A stretch of DNA of 17,401 bases from Planctomycetota bacterium (lineage in GTDB: Bacteria > Planctomycetota > UBA1135 > UBA2386). The stretch spans positions 1 through 17,401 of the forward strand of contig JACKIB010000041.1 in assembly GCA_020638695.1 (NCBI GenBank), given 5' to 3'. A program made the translations under genes and the position numbers. Positions within the stretch are counted from its first letter, which is position 1, and each line of letters opens with the position of its first letter. A model generated the notes under the pieces. That model had not been told where the DNA came from, did not search any database, and saw nothing but the letters and a program-made list of their open reading frames with translations. This document shows positions 1 to 8,345 of the stretch, piece after piece.

Positions 1-390
1 AGCTCGCGAACCGTGGATGCGACCGTGGCACCGATCGGGCGCGCCACGGACTCGACTCGAGCCCTTCGCAATGGCCGATCCTCCGTCGGCCCGATGCGCG
101 AGCAGAGCCAAGAATCTGCACGGAAGACAGGTTCCGGCTTCCTGGCAACTCGGCGGGAATACCGACGCCACACGTCTCGTCCCACGGACTTGCTTGGAGC
201 TGCTGGGCGCGGGAACTCGACCCCAGCCGTGCGAGCAGTCGCCAACACCATGATCGATGTCTACCCGGCCACGCCATACCGACCGCCATCCACATGCGAA
301 TCGGTCGTCCGGTCTCGGACCCCGGCAGCTGCGTCTCGCGCCAAGTACGGCCAATCCCTGACGCAAGACCTCACACCTCGACACTGAATC
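1..390. other. Intergenic region, no convincing gene
   Basis: No reading frame here has the strong G/C third-position bias or protein-like composition of the neighbours. The longest frame (13-387) translates to a Ser/Thr/Arg/Pro-rich string with no recognisable domain and many A- or T-ending codons. A perfect 7-bp inverted repeat lies at 23-29/43-49. The rest presumably holds the promoter and leader of the gene starting at 391, but I see no clear -35/-10 pair and no Shine-Dalgarno before that start. Confidence 0.5.
23..49. terminator. Possible hairpin (7-bp stem, 13-nt loop)
   Basis: CCGTGGC at 23-29 is followed at 43-49 by its exact reverse complement GCCACGG, with a 13-base loop that itself contains the palindrome CCGATCGG. 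No T-tract follows. It could end a transcript entering from the left of the window, but short perfect repeats are easily met by chance in DNA this GC-rich. Confidence 0.2.
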
Positions 391-2391
391 ATGCGCGTTC
401 TCCTCGGCATCCTCCTGGTCGCGATCCTCGGTGGCGCGGCGTACCTGTTCCTGTGCAACCTGTCGCCCGCATCTCCGCTGACACCGGGCGACACCCGCCC
501 GATAGCGGAGAGGAACTCGAGCCCGCCGACGCAACTGCAGGCGGGCAGGACGAGCGGCAAGGGTGAGACCCCCAAGCAGAGCCCACCCGAGGTGGTGCGC
601 ACCGAGCTCGACAACACAACCGGATCGGGCAAGGAGTTCGCGCAGGGGGTCGGCGGCGTCCTCGTCAACCCGGCCGGCGGCGCCGTCGCGGGTGCCCGGG
701 TCTACCTGATGCCGGGCCTCGGCCTCAAGGTGATGACGATGTGGCGCGACCACCAGAAGGGGGTCCGCTTCCCGCCGATCGCCCGCGCCGAGACCGGGGC
801 GGACGGCTCCTTCCGGCTCGGCATCGAGAAGTGGGAAGACGGCGCCAAGTACGAAGTGCGCATCGAGCACGACGAGTACTGCGACCACCGGATCCCCAAC
901 ATCGACGTGCAGCCACGCGACTGGTACGACGCCGGTCGGGTGCAGCTCAAGCCCGGGGTCGCGGTCTACGGGCGCGTCACCACCGAGGGTGGCCAGCCGA
1001 TCGCCCAAGCGCTGATCACCGCCAAGGACGGCACCGGCATGCTCAACCTGACACCGATCCCTGGGCGCGAGAACGGGATCCTGGCGACCGCCAACCAGAA
1101 CGGCGAGTACGAGCTGCGCAACCTCGACCCGAGCACGATGTACTCGATGACCGCCAGCGCCGACGGCTACGCGCGCGACGAGCGGCACGAGCTGCAGTTC
1201 ACCGCCGACCAACGCCACCAGCTCGACTTCCGGCTGCCGCCCGGACTCGACATCGGCGGCACCGTGGTGAACCCGCAAGGCAAGCCGGTGGTCGCCGCGA
1301 AGATCACGGTGGCGGCACTGAGCCAGAAGTCGCGCCTGGTCGAGGAGACGCGCACCGACAACGCCGGGCGGTTCCTGCTGTCCGGGATCCGCGACGGCGT
1401 CTACTCGGTGGCTGCCGAGGCCGAGGGCTTCCAGCGGGTCGAGGAGAAGCCGATCAACGCCGGCGAGAAGGAGCTGAAGATCACGCTGGAGCCGCTCGGC
1501 GCGGTGCTGGTGACGGTGCTCGACGACCAGAAGCGGCCGGTCGCGAACTTCCACGTCAACCTCAAGCCGGCGTTCAAGGGCCAGGACTCGTTCGGCAACC
1601 CGCTGGTGAGCAAGCCGGTCAAGGGGGCCACCGACGGCACCGTCAAGATCACCGGCGTCAACCCGATGACCTACGTCGCCGAGGTGCACGCCGCCGGGTT
1701 CGCCAAGAACTTCTCCGAGCGGTTCACCATCACCGAGGCGATGCAGAACCCGCCGCACGTCACCGTCGAGCTGAACCGCGGCGGCGAGATCGTCGCGGTG
1801 ATCACCGATTCGCGCGGGGCGCCGGCGGTCGGGGTGCAGGTCAAGACCGAGCCCGAGGGTCTGATCGACAACCCGTTCATCAAGATGTTCCAGGTCCCCT
1901 ACACGATCACCAAGCGCGAGGCGCGTACCGGCAAGGATGGTCGCGTCCACTTCGCGATGATGTTCCCGGGCAAGTACCAGCTCCGCCTCGAACACCCCGA
2001 GTTCTGCACCGACGTGGTCAAGGACGTGATCGTCGAGGTCGGCAAGACCAACGACCTCGGCAACGTGCAGATCTCGCGCGGCTGCCTGGTGTCCGGGTTC
2101 GCCACCGTGGCTGGCGCGGTGAAGGGTCAGGTGAAGGTCAACGTGAGCGCGGAGAACGACCCGAAGAACCCGCAGCCGTTCAGCTGCGAGGCGATCAGCG
2201 ACAACGACGGGGCGTTCCTGCTCAGCAAGCGCCTCAAGCCGGGTCGCTACACGGCGATGGCCGCGTCGCAGGTGCAGGCCAACCCGCTGCTGATGATGGT
2301 GCAGTTCAACAAGTCGAAGAAGTCGTTCACCATCGCGCCCGGGCAGGAGCAGTTCGAGCTGCGCATCGACGTGCCGAAGCTCGACAACTGA
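391..2391 (+). CDS. Membrane-anchored carboxypeptidase-regulatory-like (Ig-like repeat) protein
   Basis: The 666-residue product begins with a hydrophobic segment (about residues 3-23) and a Pro/Ser/Thr-rich linker to about residue 80. This fits a signal anchor or uncleaved signal peptide with an extracytoplasmic body. The rest consists of about six similar beta-rich modules starting near residues 88, 190, 285, 370, 465 and 564. Each opens with the pattern G-x-V-x-[ND]-x-x-G-x-P-[VI]-x-x-A-x-[VI], and several carry a D-x-x-G-x-[FY] turn (for example ADGSFRL, NAGRFLL, NDGAFLL). This is the signature of the CarboxypepD_reg/SpaA-like fold, a structural or adhesion module. No catalytic domain is visible, so an enzymatic role is not supported. 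ATG 391 is chosen because the hydrophobic N-terminus starts there, although no clear ribosome-binding site precedes it. Codons end almost entirely in G or C. The specific function is unknown; a surface or periplasmic scaffold is an inference. Confidence 0.85.
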   Translation: MRVLLGILLVAILGGAAYLFLCNLSPASPLTPGDTRPIAERNSSPPTQLQAGRTSGKGETPKQSPPEVVRTELDNTTGSGKEFAQGVGGVLVNPAGGAVAGARVYLMPGLGLKVMTMWRDHQKGVRFPPIARAETGADGSFRLGIEKWEDGAKYEVRIEHDEYCDHRIPNIDVQPRDWYDAGRVQLKPGVAVYGRVTTEGGQPIAQALITAKDGTGMLNLTPIPGRENGILATANQNGEYELRNLDPSTMYSMTASADGYARDERHELQFTADQRHQLDFRLPPGLDIGGTVVNPQGKPVVAAKITVAALSQKSRLVEETRTDNAGRFLLSGIRDGVYSVAAEAEGFQRVEEKPINAGEKELKITLEPLGAVLVTVLDDQKRPVANFHVNLKPAFKGQDSFGNPLVSKPVKGATDGTVKITGVNPMTYVAEVHAAGFAKNFSERFTITEAMQNPPHVTVELNRGGEIVAVITDSRGAPAVGVQVKTEPEGLIDNPFIKMFQVPYTITKREARTGKDGRVHFAMMFPGKYQLRLEHPEFCTDVVKDVIVEVGKTNDLGNVQISRGCLVSGFATVAGAVKGQVKVNVSAENDPKNPQPFSCEAISDNDGAFLLSKRLKPGRYTAMAASQVQANPLLMMVQFNKSKKSFTIAPGQEQFELRIDVPKLDN

Positions 2392-2414
2392 CCGCGCAGC
2401 GGCACCCAGGGGCC

Positions 2415-2427
2415 GGCACGCCGTGCC
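2415..2427 (+). terminator. Weak hairpin after the repeat-protein gene
   Basis: GGCAC (2415-2419) and GTGCC (2423-2427) form a 5-bp stem with a three-base loop, flanked by G-rich then C-rich sequence that could extend it imperfectly. It lies 24 bases after the stop codon at 2389-2391. There is no T-tract, so a terminator role is only suggested by position. Confidence 0.2.
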
Positions 2428-2541
2428 CCCGCCCCCGCGGTCGACAGGAAGGTCCCGCATCGTCGCGCCGACCCTGCCCCGCGCGGCAGAGCCCGCGGGC
2501 TCACCTGGGCTATTCGTGAGTCGCGAGATCGTGCCCGGCAG

Positions 2542-2579
2542 GTTCCTCCCAGATGCGGGATGCCTCCCCGTCGAGGAAC
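2542..2579 (+). promoter_or_regulatory. Two-tier hairpin upstream of tryptophan dioxygenase
   Basis: GTTCCTC (2542-2548) pairs perfectly with GAGGAAC (2573-2579). Inside the loop GGGA (2557-2560) pairs with TCCC (2565-2568). The structure ends 67 bases before the dioxygenase start. It is the only marked structure in the 255-base gap 2392-2646, which otherwise shows no gene and no clear promoter. It could be a leader structure or part of an operator; neither is shown. Confidence 0.25.
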
Positions 2580-2646
2580 AGGTCCGACGTGGTCCGGGCG
2601 ACCACGACGCACTGGCAACGGCCGGTGCACGTGCGATGATCCGCGC

Positions 2647-3765
2647 ATGGTGCAACCCAAGACGTCCTATTGGGACTACATCAAGGTCGAGCAGCTGCTG
2701 AAGCTGCAGAACGGGATCGCCGGCGATGAAACGGAACTCGGCAACGACGAAGTCCGGTTCATCGTCATCCACCAGATCGACGAGTTGTGGTTCAAGCTGG
2801 TGCTGCGCGAACTCGGCGGGGTTCGCGACCTGTTCGTGCAGCAGCGGGTCCCGGAGACCGCGCTGGCGCAGGCGTGCGCCGCCCTGCACCGCGTCGCGCT
2901 GATGTTCGAACTCGCCAGTCAGCACTTCAAGTTGATGGAGACGATGCGGACTCAGGACTACCTGACGTTCCGCGACAAGCTGTCCCCGGCGAGCGGCTTC
3001 CAGTCGGCACAGATGCGCGAAATGGAGATCCTGCTGGGACTGGACGCCGACGAGCGGCTGCACCTCGGCTACGAAGGCAGCTTCCTCGCCGCGCTCGCGT
3101 CGGAGGACGGCGAGTCACCGGCCCTGGCCCGCGTGCAACGCCGGATCGAGCAGAACGCCTCGGTCAAGGACGCGGTGTACGCGTGGCTCTACCGCACCCC
3201 GATCCAGGGATCGACCCCAGACCAACCTGGCGACGCGGCGGTCATCGATGCATTTCTCGACCAATGCCTGCAGTGCGAGCAGCGGCACAAGCACACACTG
3301 GTCGGCGAAATCGCCACCCGCCAGGCGCTGACCGAGCAGGACGTCGCGCGGTTGCGCGAGCGCTACCAGAACGAGCTGGACGCGTCACGCAACTACCTGG
3401 CCGCTGCCGAAGTCGACGACCCAGAGGAACGCGCACGGCTGCGGCGCATCCGTGCGGCGATCCTGTTCATCGAGAGCAACCGTGAACTTCCGCTGCTGTC
3501 CTGGCCGGGCGAAGTCATCGACGGGCTGGTGGAGGTCGAGCAGGCGATGGTCGTGTTCCGGCAGCGCCACGCGCGCATGGTCGAGCGGGTGATCGGCCGC
3601 CGTGTCGGCACCGGCGGATCGGCGGGCGTGGAGTACCTCGATCAGACCGCGCTGCACTACCGAGTGTTCAAGGAAGTGTGGGCCGCGCGCACCATGCTGC
3701 TCGCACCCGAGCACGCGCCGCACACCGATCGACCCGACTACTACGGGCTGTGTGCGGATGGGTGA
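2647..3765 (+). CDS. kynA: Tryptophan 2,3-dioxygenase
   Basis: This cytoplasmic haem enzyme opens the indole ring of L-tryptophan with O2 to give N-formylkynurenine, the first step of the kynurenine route. The family signatures are clear in the 372-residue product. HQxDELWFK includes H42, matching the active-site histidine. Y105 and R109, just before LSPASGFQS, match the Tyr/Arg pair that binds substrate. RHARMVERVIG includes H308, the expected proximal haem ligand, and GTGGSAG (321-327) binds the substrate amino group through T322. The length is greater than the roughly 280 residues of short bacterial forms but normal for longer ones. ATG 2647 is preferred over an in-frame upstream start at 2560, because the added N-terminus looks unlike the family and MVQPKTSYWDY begins the conserved region. 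No kynureninase or formamidase lies nearby, so the gene stands alone here. Its stop is nine bases from that of the converging gene. Confidence 0.95.
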   Translation: MVQPKTSYWDYIKVEQLLKLQNGIAGDETELGNDEVRFIVIHQIDELWFKLVLRELGGVRDLFVQQRVPETALAQACAALHRVALMFELASQHFKLMETMRTQDYLTFRDKLSPASGFQSAQMREMEILLGLDADERLHLGYEGSFLAALASEDGESPALARVQRRIEQNASVKDAVYAWLYRTPIQGSTPDQPGDAAVIDAFLDQCLQCEQRHKHTLVGEIATRQALTEQDVARLRERYQNELDASRNYLAAAEVDDPEERARLRRIRAAILFIESNRELPLLSWPGEVIDGLVEVEQAMVVFRQRHARMVERVIGRRVGTGGSAGVEYLDQTALHYRVFKEVWAARTMLLAPEHAPHTDRPDYYGLCADG

Positions 3766-3774
3766 GTGGATCCA

Positions 3775-4932
3775 TCAGCTCGCACAGGTCCCGCGTACCG
3801 AGAACTCCGCTGGCCTGAGCGCCCTCGGACATGCGGCGATGAACCAGCGGATCGACGAGAAGCCGCGCTCCGGAAGCACCCAGTCCGCGCGATGGACGAG
3901 TTTCGCCAACGTGGCGTCCGCCGCATCGTCGATCAGACCTTCCACCGTGATCGCGCCTTCCACGACGGCGAGGTAGCAACGCGCGGTGTGCACCCGCCCG
4001 TCGACCAAGACCCGCTCGAGGTGCGTGAGAACGCGCTCCGCGAGTCCGCTCGACAGAGCCAGCGGCGCCATTCCGCGACTGACGCGAGTGGTCGTCGGAC
4101 CCGCGTAGACGTCCCAGCTGGACTCGTTCACGACCCGGACCTCGTGGTCGACCTGGTCGCGCTCCAGCACCCCCTACAATGCCGCAAGCAGCACGTGGAA
4201 GGTGCCCGCGCTGAACGACCGTGCCCCATCGGCCCGCGCGGCCTCGACCGTGGATCCAATGCCGGCGCATCGATCCGCGACGGCTGCCCCGTCGGGGCCG
4301 GTGGCCCGCACCTCGATCAGGGGAACGCCGCTCGCCGCACGGTACATCCACAGGTTCGCCCACCGGTCGAGCCCCGGCAGGTAGACCAATCCACCGCGCA
4401 ACTCGGCGGCGACGCCATGTCCCTCCAAGAGGTCGACCAGCAGTTGCGCGAGCGGGACGACCGCATCGTCCGAGCCCGGCTGCGTGCGGATGCTCGAGGG
4501 GCGGAGCCCGTCCGGCGGCAGTCCCACGCCATCGCGCGACGTGTCGCGCGATGAGGCGCCGGGACCACCGGAGCGCCCCGCCCCGGACCCGAGTTCCGCG
4601 GCCAGCCATCGACGCACCGCGAAGTCCCGGTACCCCATGGACTGCAGGTAGCGCGCCACGCTCTCCCCGTTGCGCCGCGCCCTCCGCACCCCTTGTTCCA
4701 GTTCCTCCCACTCGCCGTGCGCGCGGTCGACTTCCGATCTGGTCGCGCGCGCCACGTCCAACTCGCGCTTGGCAGACAACACCAGTGTCACGCCCACCCC
4801 CACCACCATGACCGCGCCCACGGCGAACAAACCGTGGTCTAGCAGTGTGATACTCGCCACCGTCCCGGCAATCGCCAGGCAGATGCCCACCAGGATTCTC
4901 GTGTTGAGCTCCGCGCGGTTCGGTTCACTCAT
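3775..4932 (-). pseudogene. DUF6348-like membrane-anchored protein gene interrupted by an in-frame TAG
   Basis: Read from ATG at 4932, the frame gives 252 residues and stops at TAG (4176-4174). It then stays open in the same frame to TGA at 3775-3777, for a total of 385 codons counting the TAG. The N-terminus has two membrane segments (about residues 13-31 and 34-53), then a charged helical stretch (about 55-110) and a Gly/Ser/Pro-rich linker (about 112-152). The globular part, from about residue 158, contains LLEGHGV and later GIGSTVEAARADGARSF followed by FHVLLAAL. From memory this resembles DUF6348, a bacterial family of unknown function. The stop falls directly after FHVLLAAL, inside that conserved domain. 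The downstream part (VLERDQVDHEVRVV... DWVLPERGFSSIRWF) still looks like sound protein. This fits a recent nonsense change (a Trp TGG or Gln CAG to TAG), a sequencing error, or less likely readthrough. TAG ends the flavin-reductase gene at 9946, so it is a normal stop here. Function unknown. Confidence 0.6.
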
Positions 4933-4963
4933 CGAACGGCCAGTTTGCCGGCGGTCACCCGTG

Positions 4964-4993
4964 TTGACGACTCGAAGGCCGGACGCATGATAC
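4964..4993 (+). promoter_or_regulatory. Candidate sigma-70-like promoter for the Hsp70 gene
   Basis: In the 65-base divergent gap (4933-4997), TTGACG (4964-4969) is followed after 18 bases by TGATAC (4988-4993). These are reasonable -35 and -10 matches at an acceptable spacing in otherwise very GC-rich DNA. Transcription would start near 5000, at the ATG (4998), so the mRNA would be nearly leaderless. That fits the absence of a Shine-Dalgarno sequence. The minus-strand gene must also be started from this gap, but I see no clear promoter for it. Confidence 0.35.
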
Positions 4994-4997
4994 CGCG

Positions 4998-6722
4998 ATG
5001 CCGCCGATCATCGGGGTCGACCTGGGCACGACGTACTCGCTGTGCGCCGTGTTCGAAGACGGAGCCGCGCGCTTGCTGCGGAATCCGCTCGGCAGCGTGT
5101 TGACCCCGTCTGCCGTCGGGTTGCTCCCCGACGGGCGGCACGTCGTCGGTGAGCCGGCTCGCGAGCTCATGGTGCTGCGCCCGGAGCGGGCGTGCGCGTT
5201 CTTCAAGCGGTGGATGGGCACCGATCGACGGGCGACCCTCGGCGAGCGCACGTTCACCGCCCAAGAGCTGTCGAGCATGGTGCTGCGCAGCCTCAAGGAG
5301 GATGCGGAACGCGCGCTCGCCACCGAGGTGGTTCGCGCGGTGATCACCGTACCGGCGTACTTCAACGAACTGCAGCGGCAGGCCACACGTGCCGCCGGGC
5401 ATATCGCCGGACTCGAGGTCACGAGAATCCTGAACGAGCCGAGCGCCGCCGCGCTGGCCTATGGAGTGGTCGATCCCACCGGCGACAAGACACTGCTGGT
5501 GATCGACCTCGGCGGCGGGACCTTCGACGTGACGCTGATGAACGTGTTCGAGGGCACGCTCGAGATCGTCGCGACCGCAGGCGAGAGCCGTCTCGGCGGT
5601 GAGGACTTCACAGACCGAATCGTGCAGTGGCGGCTCGAGCAGGCGGGCCTCCAGCTCGAGATCGAGGAGGTGCGGAATCCCCGTCGCGTGCAGCGCCAGC
5701 GCGTGTTGGCCGAACGCGGAAAGCGGGGGATCGCAACTCCGCAACACATTCCGTTGGCGAGTCCCGACGGGTCCATCGACGCCGAGGCAGGGTCGGTGGT
5801 GTTGGATGAAGCGCACTACGCCGAGCTGGTGCAGCCGCTCCTCGCCCGCCTACGGCAACCGATCGACCGAGCCTTGCGGGACGGACGCACCACGCGGGAC
5901 CAGGTCGACGAAGTAGTGCTGGCGGGCGGCGCCACGCGGGACCCCCTGGTTCGCGCGCTGGTCGAGGGCGAATTCGGGCGGGTACCGCGGTGCTCGCTCA
6001 ACCCCGACCAGGTGGTGGCGCTCGGCGCCGCGGTGCAGGGGGCGATGTTGGCACAGGATCGGGCGATCGAGGACGTCGTCGTGACCGACGTGTGCCCATT
6101 CACCCTCGGCGTCGAAGTCAGCCACCAACTCGGTGACCGGCACCGCGATGGGTACTTCCTGCCGGTGATCGACCGCAACACCACGATTCCCGTGTCGCGG
6201 GAGAAGCACGTGGCGACCCTGCACGCCAACCAACGACAGATGGCGCTGAACGTGTACCAGGGGGAGGCTCGGCGGGTCAGCGACAACCTGCTGCTCGGCA
6301 GACTCGAGGTCGACGGCATTCCGCCCGGGCCCGCAGGTCAGGTCGTGGTCGTCCGCTTCACCTACGACGTGGACGGCATGCTGGAGGTGGAAGCGATCGT
6401 CGACGCGACGGGCCGGCGATTCTCCGCGCTGTTGAACCACCAGACACTCGACCTGACGGCCCGTGAGATCGAGGCCGCGCGGCAGCGCCTCCGGAGCATC
6501 AAGTTCTACCCGCGCGATGACCTCGCCAACCAAGACCTGCTGCTGTTTGCCGAGCGGGTGATCGGTGAGGTCTCGACACAGCAGCGCAAGTGGCACGACG
6601 AAGCCCTCGCTTTCTACGAGGCCGCCCTGCACGACAGCGACCGCGATACGTTCGCGGCAGCCCGCAGCGCACTGCTCGAGGTACTCCAGTTGATCGGGCA
6701 TCCCTGGCGGCAAGTGGAATGA
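4998..6722 (+). CDS. hscC: HscC-type Hsp70 chaperone (DnaK family)
   Basis: This is an ATP-driven chaperone that binds unfolded or specific client proteins and is activated by J-domain partners. The 574-residue product has the Hsp70 ATPase motifs in order: phosphate-1 IGVDLGTTYS (5-14), VPAYFNELQRQATRAAG with NEPSAAALAYG, phosphate-2 VIDLGGGTFDV (168-178), and the adenosine motif VVLAGGATRDPLV (about 306-318). A substrate-binding beta domain follows (FTLGVEV, RNTTIPVSR, YQGEARRVSDN, LGRLEV). The C-terminal lid is short. Overall length and wording such as FKRWMG and ELSSMVLRSLKEDAE resemble E. coli HscC (about 556 residues) more than DnaK (about 640), and there is no EEVD-like acidic tail. ATG 4998 gives the standard N-terminus. 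The next gene on the same strand is J-domain-like, repeating the hscC/J-protein pairing of E. coli. A normal housekeeping DnaK is not suggested, since grpE and dnaJ are absent. Confidence 0.93.
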   Translation: MPPIIGVDLGTTYSLCAVFEDGAARLLRNPLGSVLTPSAVGLLPDGRHVVGEPARELMVLRPERACAFFKRWMGTDRRATLGERTFTAQELSSMVLRSLKEDAERALATEVVRAVITVPAYFNELQRQATRAAGHIAGLEVTRILNEPSAAALAYGVVDPTGDKTLLVIDLGGGTFDVTLMNVFEGTLEIVATAGESRLGGEDFTDRIVQWRLEQAGLQLEIEEVRNPRRVQRQRVLAERGKRGIATPQHIPLASPDGSIDAEAGSVVLDEAHYAELVQPLLARLRQPIDRALRDGRTTRDQVDEVVLAGGATRDPLVRALVEGEFGRVPRCSLNPDQVVALGAAVQGAMLAQDRAIEDVVVTDVCPFTLGVEVSHQLGDRHRDGYFLPVIDRNTTIPVSREKHVATLHANQRQMALNVYQGEARRVSDNLLLGRLEVDGIPPGPAGQVVVVRFTYDVDGMLEVEAIVDATGRRFSALLNHQTLDLTAREIEAARQRLRSIKFYPRDDLANQDLLLFAERVIGEVSTQQRKWHDEALAFYEAALHDSDRDTFAAARSALLEVLQLIGHPWRQVE

Positions 6723-6786
6723 ACGGTGAGACGCGCACCGGCGGGAGATCGTGCGTCTCGGCTCGCGCGACGCTCGGGTCCGCCCC

Positions 6787-8343
6787 ATGCTGAACGACGC
6801 TGATCCACCGTGGGAACGATTGCCAGACGATCCACTGGCCTTCTTCGGCCTCGATCCCGACTTCGACCGCGCGGAGCTGCGCCGCAGGTACACTCGCCTG
6901 CTGCGGCGTTTTCGGCCGGAGCGCGCACCGGAGCAGTTCCAGCTGCTGCGTGCAGCGTTCGAGGAGCTGGAGACCAGGCTGCGCATGCAAGCCGATGCGC
7001 CCGAGCGAGCCGTCGATCCCGAACGGAACCCCGAACCGACGCCGCAACGTCCCCCGGCTGCAGCGGGCTCGCCCGTCGTCCCTCGCTCGGTGCCCCCACC
7101 GCGACGTTGCGATGACCCACGGGAGGAACTCTCGCTGCTGCGATCCCAGCCTGAGAAGTCCGTGGACGGGTGGTTGCGCCAGGCGGTGCTGAGCTACGTG
7201 CTCGAACCGGCAGTCGGACCGAACCCGTTCGCCGCAACCCTCGTGGAGGGACTTCGACAGCACCCTGGGGCACCGGCGCTGACCCAGCCGTTGGACGCGC
7301 ATTGCCAGACCCCGGCAGCGGTGTGCGAAGCGACGACATTGCTGCCGTTGCTCGCCACACTGCGCGACCCACGAGCATTCGTCGACCGGACCCGTTCGAT
7401 CTGGGAAGCGTGCCGATCCCAGCTGGCGTGGCCGGAGCTCGAAGCGTTGTTCGATCGGTGCATCCAGTCCTTCGACGATCCTCTGCACCCAGCGTTCGCG
7501 GAGTTGCGCGTGCTCGTGCTTCGCGTCGGGACGTTTGCGGCCGACGAGCGATGGCTCGAGGGGCAGTGGCGCGATCTGTTGGACGGCGTGCGCCGGCGCG
7601 GTGTCGAAGCTGACGACGAACTGCGTCGCGAAGAGCTGTGGCGCGAGTACGGGCGCGCCCGCCACACCCTTGCCAACGGCACGGCGGTGCCCGCGGCAAT
7701 CGATCGGACACTCCACGCGCTGGCGCGCGGTGAACGGGCGCAGGCAGACCAGCTCTTCACCGAGCTGCGGCAACGCATGATGGAATCGCCCGACGAAGTG
7801 CTCGCCGCGTTTCCGTTCCCGGGCACGGCAGCGCACGAAGCGACGTGCTCGCTGCTCGAACTGCTCCGCCCGGAGGCCGCGCGCTCGTCACCAGCACCGC
7901 CCCGCGCGTTCGCGCGCATCCGCGTCCAGCAGCTGGTCGTGCGACTCACCGAGCTCGCTTCGCGCAGCGCCGCGGGTGGCTTGCTCCACACATTCGCTTT
8001 CGGGCCGAGGCTACTGGCTGCAGCGGTCCTGGTCCCCGGGCTGCTGGTCGGCGGCGGCACGAAGTCCTTGCTGCTCGGCGTCGCAGCGTCCGCGGGAATG
8101 ACCCTGGCCCTCGTATGGGGCTACCCCCGCATCCGCCGGCGCGTCGATCGCCTCAGCGAGAGGCTGTTCTGTCACCTGCACCGCAACCTCTGGCGCCGGG
8201 AGATCGCGCGGTTCGTGGTCGAAGCGGGGATCGGCTGCCGGTCGCTCCACGCTTGGCTCCCGACGGTCGACGGCGAACACTTCATCGCGTTGCTCGAGAA
8301 GGACCACGGGCTCGCGATCCTGAGTCTTGCGGTGCCTGACTGA
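6787..8343 (+). CDS. J-domain-like membrane protein, probable HscC co-chaperone
   Basis: The first 65 residues of this 518-residue product fit a J domain: PLAFFGLDPDFDRAELRRRYTRLLRRF (helices I-II), a loop, then EQFQLLRAAFEELE (helix III). The diagnostic HPD tripeptide that stimulates Hsp70 ATPase reads R43-P44-E45. A Pro/Ala/Arg-rich linker follows (about 70-115), then a long, mostly helical region of unknown type. Two hydrophobic segments lie near residues 399-446, and a roughly 70-residue basic tail ends the protein. The pattern suggests an inner-membrane protein presenting its J-like domain to the cytoplasmic Hsp70 encoded 64 bases upstream; co-transcription is likely. An in-frame GTG at 6751, with GGGAG just before it, could add 12 residues. 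I prefer ATG 6787 because the domain match begins soon after it. The pairing is inferred from position and from the E. coli hscC/djl precedent. Confidence 0.8.
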   Translation: MLNDADPPWERLPDDPLAFFGLDPDFDRAELRRRYTRLLRRFRPERAPEQFQLLRAAFEELETRLRMQADAPERAVDPERNPEPTPQRPPAAAGSPVVPRSVPPPRRCDDPREELSLLRSQPEKSVDGWLRQAVLSYVLEPAVGPNPFAATLVEGLRQHPGAPALTQPLDAHCQTPAAVCEATTLLPLLATLRDPRAFVDRTRSIWEACRSQLAWPELEALFDRCIQSFDDPLHPAFAELRVLVLRVGTFAADERWLEGQWRDLLDGVRRRGVEADDELRREELWREYGRARHTLANGTAVPAAIDRTLHALARGERAQADQLFTELRQRMMESPDEVLAAFPFPGTAAHEATCSLLELLRPEAARSSPAPPRAFARIRVQQLVVRLTELASRSAAGGLLHTFAFGPRLLAAAVLVPGLLVGGGTKSLLLGVAASAGMTLALVWGYPRIRRRVDRLSERLFCHLHRNLWRREIARFVVEAGIGCRSLHAWLPTVDGEHFIALLEKDHGLAILSLAVPD

Positions 8344-8345
8344 GA

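Noticed and set aside
13..387. Open frame of 124 codons ending just before the first gene
   Set aside because: Composition is Ser/Thr/Arg/Pro-rich with no domain, and third positions lack the strong G/C bias of real genes here.
741..2519. 592-codon open frame overlapping the repeat-protein gene
   Set aside because: Arg/Ala-dominated translation with no motifs. It is a frame-shifted shadow of the strongly supported gene at 391-2391.
2560..2646. Upstream in-frame start for tryptophan dioxygenase
   Set aside because: The extra 29 residues are Arg/Pro/Gly-rich and unlike the family, and the conserved part starts right after ATG 2647.
4171..4176. Genome-wide TAG reassignment as explanation for the interrupted gene
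   Set aside because: TAG ends the flavin-reductase-like gene at the natural end of its domain, and all other genes end in TGA, so reassignment is not supported.
3766..4554. 262-codon plus-strand frame opposite the DUF6348-like gene
   Set aside because: Low-complexity Arg/Asp/Pro translation. The minus strand gives membrane helices and a recognisable domain.
6499..7836. 445-codon minus-strand frame across the hscC/J-like junction
   Set aside because: It is antisense to two well-supported genes and has no recognisable domain.
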